A DNA stretch of 13,353 bases, from contig CAXBMB010000094.1 of NCBI GenBank assembly GCA_963976695.1, positions 1-13,353 of the forward strand. The letters are read 5' to 3'. Made by a program: the position numbers and the translations under genes. Within the stretch, counting starts at the first letter, position 1; each line of letters opens with the position of its first letter. Source of the stretch: CAXBMB01 sp963976695 (lineage in GTDB: Bacteria; Pseudomonadota; Alphaproteobacteria; Kiloniellales; DSM-21159). Below, piece by piece: positions 1 to 5,233 of this stretch. The notes beneath the pieces are model-generated. The model ran no database searches. It saw only the letters and a program-made list of their open reading frames with translations, and was not told the origin of the DNA.

Positions 1-379
1 TGCGGATTTCCTCGGGGTCGGCCGCGGCGGCGCCAAAACCCCAGGCTGCCACGAGATCGCCGAGCCCGATATCGAAGGCGCCGTTGGAGGCCCGGCCGAT
101 TTCCAGCCCCTTGGCCAGCACCGTGGCCAGCTCGGGCGGCAGATCAAGCCATCGTCCCGGCGCGGCGGCGTTCAGCCGCATCAGATCGCTGTCCGGTTTC
201 CAGGTCGACATCTGCCGATCCACCTTGGCCACCGAAGCGGCCAACGCGGCGGCCAGCTCGGCGGTCATTTCGGTGCGCCGCGCGGTCGGGTTCCAGGCGG
301 GCGGCACCTGGACAAGCGCCGACCAGTGGGTGCCCATCACCGGACCGCTCAAGGCCTGCTGGCTAGGGTCAGTAGACAT
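1..379 (-). CDS. apbE: ApbE-family FAD:protein FMN transferase (N-terminal part, runs off the left edge)
   Basis: ApbE enzymes move FMN from FAD onto a Thr or Ser of a target protein. The 126 visible codons show ApbE hallmarks: GPVMGTHWSALV at residues 12-23, a helix with VDRQMSTWKPDSDLMRLN at 53-70, and SNGAFDIGLGDL then AWGFG at 98-116. The frame is open to base 1, so the Mg/FAD-binding C-terminal half is outside the window. The ATG at 379 is chosen because GGAGG (390-394) sits 10 bases upstream; it overlaps the end of the reductase gene by 11 bases, indicating translational coupling. No signal peptide or lipobox is visible, although the likely substrate, DUF2271 two genes upstream, is a secreted protein. 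Family assignment is firm; the partner is inferred from operon position. Confidence 0.93.
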   Translation of the reverse strand, partial: MSTDPSQQALSGPVMGTHWSALVQVPPAWNPTARRTEMTAELAAALAASVAKVDRQMSTWKPDSDLMRLNAAAPGRWLDLPPELATVLAKGLEIGRASNGAFDIGLGDLVAAWGFGAAAADPEEIR

Positions 380-2633
380 CTTCGGCATACCTCCCGCCGG
401 CTTTCAACAGGGCGGGGGTCAGGCCGATTGGCGCCAGGATATCGGCCAGGGCGGCCTCCACGCCCGCCGCCATGTCCCGCCCGCCGCAGACCAGAATCTG
501 TGCGCCGTCGGCGATCAAACCGCGCAGGGTCTGCGCCTCCTGGCGCAGGCGATCCTGCACATAGGTCCGGCTCTGCACCCGTGAAAAGGCTGTCGCCACG
601 CCGGTCAGGCGACCATCGGAAAGCCAGCTGTCGATATCCTCCCGATAGAGATAGTCCGATGCCGGATGGCGGGCGCCAAACAGCAGATACATCGGTCGGC
701 GGCGGCGGTTGGCGCTGATGAACCCGGCCAGCGGCCCGATGCCGCTGCCGGCGCCGATCAGAATCACCGCTACGCGGCCCGCGGTTGGCCGAAATCCCCG
801 ATTGGGTTGGATAAAGGCGGTAACCTGGTCACCGGGGACGCAGCCGTGCAGATAGTTCGAGCAGAGGCCGCCCGGCTGCTTGCCGACGCAGATCTCCAGC
901 CTGCCCTGGCGGGTGGCCGAGGCCAGTGAATAAAAGCGCGGCTGATCGCTGCCCGGCGGCAGGATCCCGACCAGATCGCCCGCCTCGAACCGAGGCAGGG
1001 CGCGCCCGGTCAGCCGCGAGAGGAGGCTGCGGCGGGGCAGGGAAAAGCGCAGGATCGCGGTGGGGGCCTGCACCGCCTGGCCGTAGTCTTGCCGGGACTG
1101 CAGCGTCAGGGTGTGGGTTCGGGGCGCGGGCGGCGAATGGCGCAAGATCAGCGTCTCACCTCCCGTGGTCTGGCCGCTGGTGTGGCCGGTGGTCTGGCCG
1201 GTGGTCTGGTCGACTGTTTCCAGCGCCGCCCCCAGCGCCACGCCCCATTGGGCGAAGGCTTGGGCGGATTGGCGGTCGATCTCGCCCAGCGGCATCAAGC
1301 GGTCCCAGTTCCGCTGCGCCAAGGCGGCCTCCACCGCGTGGGCGAAGCCGCAAAACTTTGGGAATTGCCGATCGCCGAAGCCCAATACCGCCACCGGCAT
1401 CTTCACGTCCGGTCGCGCCGCCAGCCGCGCCATGAACTGCTGGGCCGAGGCCGGGGCCTGGCCGTCGCCATGGGTCGCGGTCAGGATCAGCATCCGCCGC
1501 GCCATGCGGTACCGGCCGGCAAGCGAGTTCATGGGCGCGGTGTGGACCTTGTGGCCCCGCGCTGTCAGCGCCTGGTGCAGCGTGTCGGCAAAGCCCCAGG
1601 TGCTGCTGTTTTCGCTGCCGACAAGGATGATCGTGTCGGCGATCTGCGCCGGGCGGTTGGCCTTAATTCGCGGCGTGGCGCGTCGCCGGGCCCACCAGAT
1701 GAGCGCGCCGCTGACAGCGATCACCGGGACGGCCAGCGCGCTCAGCCCCAGCAGCAGGCTCAGCCACCAGAGACCCTGGCCGGTATGCAGCCTGTAGATC
1801 AGCTCATAGGCCTGTCTGGCCAGTCCGTGGGCTTGCCAGACCAGGACCTGGCCGGTGGCCTGATCGATGTAGCCTTCGCCTTGGGCGGTGGCCAGGTGGT
1901 AGGCGTCGGTGGGATCGCTGCTGTCGGGAAAGGTCAGCGCGCGCAGGTCCGCCAAGGCGATGGCGTCGAAGGCGGCGATCTTGCCGACCGGCAGGGGTGG
2001 GCCGCCGGTTACCTGGGCGGGAAAGCCCGGCGCCGCCGGGCCCTGTGGGATGACCGCGAACCAGGCCAGGGACAGGTAGATCGCCGTCGCCGCCGACAGT
2101 ATCAGGCCGGGGGCGGCCAGTCTCCCCAGGTCCACATGCAGCCGCTGCCGCCGGGTCCCTTGGGCGCGCGCCGCCAGCCGCCGCCAGCCGCCCTGGCGCC
2201 GCGCGGTGATCTGCAAGCCCGAGAGCGTCAGCGCCAGCAGGGCCAGCGCCCCCAGGCCGGCGGTCAGCCGTCCGGCGTCGTCCAACAGCAAGGCGCGGTG
2301 CAGCTTGCGCGTCCAGCGGGCAACGGCGGAGGGGGCATAGGCGGCGCTGGCCCTGCCGGTGGCCGGATCGAGCACCGCCTGGCCGGGGCGGTCGTTTTCG
2401 AAATAAAAGCCGGTGATCCGGCCGGCCGGGGTGCGGCGGATCTGCTCAATTTGCGGATAGTTCCGGACAACCCGCTCGGCCAGCTGCGTCAAGGTGATTT
2501 CGCGGTCGGAAACCCGAACCGCCCCGGCCCAATCCAGCAGTGGAAAGACCGACAGCACGGCGCCGCTGACCGCCAGCAGGCTGACCAGCAGCGCCGCCAG
2601 CAGGCCGGGAATTTTGTGTAATCTGTTCAGCAT
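369..2633 (-). CDS. PepSY-type membrane haem protein fused to flavodoxin and FAD/NADPH reductase (CysJ-like)
   Basis: This 754-residue protein would carry electrons from cytosolic NADPH through FAD and FMN to haem in the inner membrane. The N-terminal PepSY-associated membrane region (about 1-320) has helices near 10-32, 125-142, 172-195 and 288-315. It has candidate haem-ligand histidines at H112 (LHR), H166 (LHVDLG) and H283 (LHTGQ). A flavodoxin domain follows (about 334-470, phosphate loop GSENSSTW, atypical for the family). A repeat-derived TTGQ linker covers about 477-492. Next comes a ferredoxin-reductase-type module: RFYS at 566-569, GGLCSNYL at 588-595, nucleotide loop IGAGSGIGP at 626-634, CGGRDM at 716-721. 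The C terminus RYAEDVY resembles CysJ. ATG 2633 is preferred to an upstream in-frame TTG at 2654 because GGGG lies suitably before it and the membrane segment starts there. It is 72 bases downstream of the DUF2271 gene and overlaps apbE. Confidence 0.92.
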   Translation of the reverse strand: MLNRLHKIPGLLAALLVSLLAVSGAVLSVFPLLDWAGAVRVSDREITLTQLAERVVRNYPQIEQIRRTPAGRITGFYFENDRPGQAVLDPATGRASAAYAPSAVARWTRKLHRALLLDDAGRLTAGLGALALLALTLSGLQITARRQGGWRRLAARAQGTRRQRLHVDLGRLAAPGLILSAATAIYLSLAWFAVIPQGPAAPGFPAQVTGGPPLPVGKIAAFDAIALADLRALTFPDSSDPTDAYHLATAQGEGYIDQATGQVLVWQAHGLARQAYELIYRLHTGQGLWWLSLLLGLSALAVPVIAVSGALIWWARRRATPRIKANRPAQIADTIILVGSENSSTWGFADTLHQALTARGHKVHTAPMNSLAGRYRMARRMLILTATHGDGQAPASAQQFMARLAARPDVKMPVAVLGFGDRQFPKFCGFAHAVEAALAQRNWDRLMPLGEIDRQSAQAFAQWGVALGAALETVDQTTGQTTGHTSGQTTGGETLILRHSPPAPRTHTLTLQSRQDYGQAVQAPTAILRFSLPRRSLLSRLTGRALPRFEAGDLVGILPPGSDQPRFYSLASATRQGRLEICVGKQPGGLCSNYLHGCVPGDQVTAFIQPNRGFRPTAGRVAVILIGAGSGIGPLAGFISANRRRRPMYLLFGARHPASDYLYREDIDSWLSDGRLTGVATAFSRVQSRTYVQDRLRQEAQTLRGLIADGAQILVCGGRDMAAGVEAALADILAPIGLTPALLKAGGRYAEDVY
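390..394 (-). promoter_or_regulatory. Ribosome binding site of apbE
   Basis: GGAGG on the minus strand lies 10 bases before the ATG at 379. It is inside the last codons of the reductase gene. An in-frame ATG at 388 is only one base from it and is therefore a poor start. The site fixes the short, signal-less N terminus of ApbE. Confidence 0.7.
1165..1212 (-). repeat. Four tandem 12-base units in the reductase linker
   Basis: On the plus strand the units are GTGGTCTGGCCG (1165), CTGGTGTGGCCG (1177), GTGGTCTGGCCG (1189) and GTGGTCTGGTCG (1201). They keep the reading frame and encode TTG/TSG-rich four-residue repeats between the flavodoxin and FAD domains. This is a likely flexible hinge, and copy number probably varies between strains. 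Confidence 0.85.
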
Positions 2634-2705
2634 AAAATCTGCCCCATTTGGCAAGACCGGCGCTGATCGCCGATCCCCATCGTCGGTGGTCGTTATCGGT
2701 CGCGC

Positions 2706-3176
2706 TCACCAGTCGTAGGAAAAGTCGCGGATATAGCGCCGACCGGGGATGGCTTGTCCGGCGCCTGCGCGGGTTAGCGGAACGGTGATTTCGGAGGGGC
2801 TGTCGCGCAGGTCTTCGACGGCGGCGTCGATATGCAGCTGATAGCCGGCGTCGAACAGCGCGTCGGCCAGGTCGAGGGTGAGGGTCAGCGTCCGCCCGGC
2901 CCCGACGCTGGCGCCGGTGATGCCGTTGATTTCGACGGGATTGCCCCCGGTGGCGCGGTACCAGTCGCTCAGGTGCGGGTAGTACTTGGATTTGCCGCCC
3001 GCCATCCACAGGCTGCCGGCATAACGGCCCGCAGCGTCGGTCACATAAAGAGCCAGATAGGCGCCGTCGCCGCCGTAGCCGTTCAGGGTGGCGGTCAAGG
3101 TGACAGGCTTGGCCAGCGCCAGGCTGGGAAGGGTCAAAACGGTGGTCAGGGCGAGGGCGGACAGCAAGGATTTCAT
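2706..3176 (-). CDS. Secreted DUF2271 protein, probable flavinylated periplasmic electron carrier
   Basis: This is a 156-residue protein with a Sec signal peptide (residues 1-22, cut after LALA). DUF2271 was identified by genome mining as a domain carrying covalent FMN attached by ApbE. The family-type core is visible: GSLWMAGGKSKYYPHLSDWYR at 54-74 and NGITGAS at 84-90. The latter fits the ApbE acceptor pattern Dxx(S/T)GA(T/S) except that Asn84 replaces Asp and Ser90 replaces the usual Thr as acceptor. The ATG at 3176 is used because the signal peptide begins there; an open frame reaches 3227 but adds a charged, non-secretory extension. It is first in the operon with the reductase and apbE, so it is the likely ApbE target and the periplasmic exit for electrons. 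Domain call is firm; flavinylation at Ser90 is inferred. Confidence 0.88.
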   Translation of the reverse strand: MKSLLSALALTTVLTLPSLALAKPVTLTATLNGYGGDGAYLALYVTDAAGRYAGSLWMAGGKSKYYPHLSDWYRATGGNPVEINGITGASVGAGRTLTLTLDLADALFDAGYQLHIDAAVEDLRDSPSEITVPLTRAGAGQAIPGRRYIRDFSYDW

Positions 3177-3260
3177 GATCTTTGGTCTCTTGTTTGTGGC
3201 GTGATGCGGCAACCTTGAGCGGGCCACCTGACCCGCTGGTGAAGCGGCGGAGAAAACGGC

Positions 3261-3276
3261 TTCAGCTTGCCGTCAG
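3261..3276 (-). promoter_or_regulatory. Predicted response-regulator box upstream of the DUF2271 operon
   Basis: The minus strand reads CTGACGGCAAGCTGAA. It matches 13 invariant positions shared with the boxes at 4476-4491 and 4509-4524. CTGA is repeated head-to-tail with an 11-base period, the arrangement used by OmpR/PhoB-family dimers. There are 84 bases between it and the ATG at 3176. I see no convincing -10 element between them. Confidence 0.65.
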
Positions 3277-3284
3277 GTTTGGCT

Positions 3285-3350
3285 GGGGGGTGAGGGGGGA
3301 GGGAGATAAGGGAAAAAAGGGGGGAAGTGAGGGAGACGAGAGAAAAAAAA
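3285..3350 (+). other. Polypurine tract with a predicted G-quadruplex motif
   Basis: 62 of 66 bases are purines on the plus strand. G-runs at 3285-3290, 3294-3299, 3301-3303 and 3310-3312 are separated by 3, 1 and 6 bases, which fits the G3+N1-7 quadruplex pattern. A further G6 run lies at 3319-3324. The tract lies between the cytochrome operon terminator and the DUF2271 operon box. No coding potential is seen in 3177-3416. Confidence 0.6.
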
Positions 3351-3376
3351 CGCCCCGCACGGGTGGGTGCGGGGCG
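3343..3376 (-). terminator. Intrinsic terminator of the PepSY / cytochrome b operon
   Basis: Read on the minus strand, a perfect 10-base-pair GC-rich stem (arms 3367-3376 and 3351-3360, loop 3361-3366) is followed directly by eight T residues (3350-3343). It begins 41 bases after the stop of the cytochrome gene at 3417. It separates that operon from the DUF2271 operon downstream on the same strand. Confidence 0.93.
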
Positions 3377-3416
3377 TTGGGTAAGGTCACGACAAGCAGG
3401 ACGCGGCTTGGCAAGG

Positions 3417-4022
3417 TCAGAAGACGTCGCCTGGCTCCGCCGCCCGCTTGTTGCCGGTGACCATGGCGCGCGCCAGGTTTTCCCGATGCCGGTAGCTGGT
3501 CAGCACGATGCCGCCGATGTGCAGCCCCGCCAGGACAAGCATCAGGTTGGCCAGCGCCTCATGGACCTCCTTGACCCATTTGTCGCCGCTCCGGCGGTCG
3601 TCGTCGCCGTCGTCGTCGGCCAAGGCGCTGGAGACAATCGACGGCGGCGCGGCGGTCACGCCGAGTCGGGTCGGATTGGCCGTCAGCCAGCCGGTATAGG
3701 CGGTGGCCAGCAGGGTGATCAGCAGCGCTATGATCATCGCCGCTCCGGCCGGGTTGTGGCCCAGATAGCGCTTCTCGCGTCCGGTAACGAGGGCTTTCAG
3801 ATAGTTCATCACCATGCCCGGTCCCCGGACGAACTGCGTGAAACGGGCATAGTGCGATCCGATCAGCCCCCAGAGGAGGCGAAGGCCGATCAGCCCGGCG
3901 ATGACATAGCCGGACCATTCATGCAGCAGACTCAGCTCCTCCGCGGTTAACCAGGCGATGACGAAGCCGGTGACAAGGCTCCAGTGAAAGACGCGCACCA
4001 GCGGATCCCAGACGCGCACCAT
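3417..4022 (-). CDS. Cytochrome b561-type membrane protein
   Basis: This 201-residue integral membrane di-haem b protein is of the cytochrome b561 / hydrogenase-cytochrome-b type (COG3658-like), which passes electrons between the quinone pool or a membrane partner and the periplasm. Four membrane helices can be placed at about 11-28, 34-55, 93-115 and 153-175. Candidate haem ligands are H13 (VFHW), H34 (LHEW), H154 (VHEALA) and H168 (GLHIGG). The end SYRHRENLARAMVTGNK is typical of the family. A loop rich in Asp (136-142) precedes the last helix and could bind metal. The ATG at 4022 overlaps the upstream PepSY stop codon by one base (TGATG); a GTG one codon earlier is the alternative. The two genes are clearly co-translated. 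The redox partner is not shown by the sequence. Confidence 0.92.
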   Translation of the reverse strand: MVRVWDPLVRVFHWSLVTGFVIAWLTAEELSLLHEWSGYVIAGLIGLRLLWGLIGSHYARFTQFVRGPGMVMNYLKALVTGREKRYLGHNPAGAAMIIALLITLLATAYTGWLTANPTRLGVTAAPPSIVSSALADDDGDDDRRSGDKWVKEVHEALANLMLVLAGLHIGGIVLTSYRHRENLARAMVTGNKRAAEPGDVF

Positions 4023-4423
4023 CACTGAACCACCACGGAAGGCTTGGCGCCCTTGTCGAACAGCCCGTTGGCGGGCGGCGTGACGGACTGCGCCGGGCCA
4101 GCTTGCTGGGCGCGGGCGCCTGGCACATAGCGGGCCGGATCGGCCCCGGGGCGGAATTTGATTTCAACCGCGACCAGGGCGAGGCTGCCGGGATCCAGCT
4201 TGGCTTCCATCCTGTTGCCGTCGCTGTCGCGGCCTTTGACTTCATAGCAGCCGTCGTCGACCTTGACCCGGTTGACCTGCCAGCCGAAATCCTTGGCCAT
4301 GGCCAGGGCGGCCTCGCGCGGCTGCCACTGGGAGACGGCGGTTTGGCAATCATCGTCGGCCAGCGCCGCGCCAGCGCCCAGGGGGCTCAGCAGAAGCGCG
4401 GCGGCAAATAGTGTCGTTTTCAT
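4022..4423 (-). CDS. Small periplasmic PepSY-domain protein
   Basis: This is a 133-residue secreted protein. The signal peptide covers 1-22 (hydrophobic stretch, cut after GAALA) and is followed by DDDC. A single PepSY fold covers about residues 30-95, with the pattern ALAMAKDFGWQVNRVKVDDG, then CYEVKGRDSDGNRMEAKLDP. Cys26 and Cys59 may pair as a disulfide. A Pro/Ala-rich tail ends in PSVVVQ. ATG 4423 has AGGAG (4432-4436) eight bases upstream; an open frame extends to 4537 without a better start. PepSY proteins of this kind are often found with cytochrome b561 proteins and OmpR-type sensor pairs. Binding to the cytochrome or to the kinase sensor domain is possible but unproven. It is the first gene of its operon, divergent from the regulator. 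Confidence 0.88.
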   Translation of the reverse strand: MKTTLFAAALLLSPLGAGAALADDDCQTAVSQWQPREAALAMAKDFGWQVNRVKVDDGCYEVKGRDSDGNRMEAKLDPGSLALVAVEIKFRPGADPARYVPGARAQQAGPAQSVTPPANGLFDKGAKPSVVVQ

Positions 4424-4475
4424 TTTTGAAACTCCTACTAAGATTTGATCCTGCCGTCTGTTAAGCGCCCTGAAG

Positions 4476-4491
4476 CTGACGGTTAGCTGAA
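4476..4491 (+). promoter_or_regulatory. Predicted response-regulator box (autoregulation of the two-component operon)
   Basis: CTGACGGTTAGCTGAA on the plus strand matches the minus-strand boxes at 4509-4524 and 3261-3276. CTGA is repeated with an 11-base period. There are 79 bases between it and the regulator ATG at 4571. Confidence 0.65.
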
Positions 4492-4508
4492 CAGTCCTGG
4501 GGGGCGAC

Positions 4509-4524
4509 TTCAGGTGGCCGTCAG
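4509..4524 (-). promoter_or_regulatory. Predicted response-regulator box upstream of the PepSY/cytochrome operon
   Basis: The minus strand reads CTGACGGCCACCTGAA. There are 85 bases between it and the PepSY ATG at 4423, almost the same spacing as for the DUF2271 box. It is separated by 17 bases from the plus-strand box, so the two form an outward-facing inverted pair. Confidence 0.65.
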
Positions 4525-4570
4525 CTTTGTGCGGCATTAAACTGACGTCAGGAAGAAAGGAAGGAGATCA

Positions 4571-5233
4571 ATGCGCGTTCTGCTGGTCGAAGACGACACC
4601 ATACTGGGCGCCGCGGTGCGGGATCAGATCGGCGCCGATGGCCATTCGGTGGATTGGGTTGTCCGGCTGGATGCGGCCGGCGATTACCTGAAGGCGGCCA
4701 GCTACGATCTGATCTTGCTGGATCTGATGCTGCCGGACGGGCGCGGTCTTGTGTTCCTGCGTCGACTGCGCGGACGCGGCGACGTCACGCCGGTGATCAT
4801 CCTGACCGCGCTGGACCAGATCAGCGATCGGATCGAGGGATTGAACGCCGGGGCCGATGACTATCTGGTGAAACCGTTCGATCTGTGTGAACTGTCGGCG
4901 CGGCTGGCGGCGGTGGCGCGGCGCTATGCCGGCAACCCCAATCCGCTGGTGGAGATCGGCGACTTGGCGATTGATCTGGCCGCGCGCCGCATCACCCGCG
5001 CAGGCAAGCCGGTGGCCTTGACCGCCCGCGAATGGGCGCTGTTCGAGGGTTTTGTGCAGCGTCCCGGTCAACTGCTGCCGAAGGCGCAGTTGGAAGCCCG
5101 GCTCTACGCCTTTGACAGCGAGGTCGACAGCAACACGATCGAGGTGCACATCAGCCGGATACGCAAGAAATTAGGGCGCGGGATCATCGTTACCGAACGC
5201 GGGCTGGGCTATCGCCTTGGCGAGGCGGCGTGA
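4571..5233 (+). CDS. OmpR/PhoB-family response regulator (QseB/PmrA-like)
   Basis: This is a 220-residue two-domain transcription regulator. The receiver domain (1-116) has the acidic pair E7/D8-D9, phospho-acceptor D51 (LLDLMLPDG), T79 and K101 (LVKPFD), so it should be phosphorylated normally. The winged-helix domain (about 125-218) has VALTAREWALFEGFVQRPGQ and the recognition helix region SNTIEVHISRIRKKLG, ending ERGLGYRL. AGGAG precedes the ATG by four bases. The stop overlaps the kinase start by four bases (GTGA), so the pair is co-translated. Repeated boxes upstream of this gene, the PepSY/cytochrome operon and the DUF2271 operon make it the best candidate regulator of all three. Family is certain; the QseB/PmrA likeness is by overall style; signal and regulon are inferred. 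Confidence 0.95.
   Translation: MRVLLVEDDTILGAAVRDQIGADGHSVDWVVRLDAAGDYLKAASYDLILLDLMLPDGRGLVFLRRLRGRGDVTPVIILTALDQISDRIEGLNAGADDYLVKPFDLCELSARLAAVARRYAGNPNPLVEIGDLAIDLAARRITRAGKPVALTAREWALFEGFVQRPGQLLPKAQLEARLYAFDSEVDSNTIEVHISRIRKKLGRGIIVTERGLGYRLGEAA

Larger units (their letters stand above)
4424..4570. promoter_or_regulatory. Divergent promoter region between the PepSY/cytochrome operon and the two-component operon
   Basis: These 147 bases must hold both promoters. Two copies of the 16-base box point outward toward the gene each would control. A further palindrome, CTGACGTCAG (4542-4551), shares the CTGACG half-site and lies just before the regulator's AGGAG (4562-4566). An additional CTGA at 4470-4473 precedes the plus-strand box. 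No clear sigma-70 -35/-10 pair is visible, which is consistent with activator-dependent promoters. Confidence 0.6.

Noticed and set aside
1089..2621. 510-codon plus-strand open frame
   Set aside because: It is antisense to the reductase gene, low in complexity and has no recognised domain.
2634..2654. Seven-codon N-terminal extension of the reductase from a TTG at 2654
   Set aside because: No ribosome site precedes it, and the ATG at 2633 starts directly before the first membrane helix.
3177..3227. Extension of the DUF2271 protein to 3227
   Set aside because: It would put 17 polar residues before a normal signal peptide start at 3176.
3218..3237. AGCGGG/CCCGCT inverted repeat with an inner CCACCTGA
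   Set aside because: It shares a 10-base stretch with the regulator box but its CTGA spacing is 13, not 11, so it does not fit the box.
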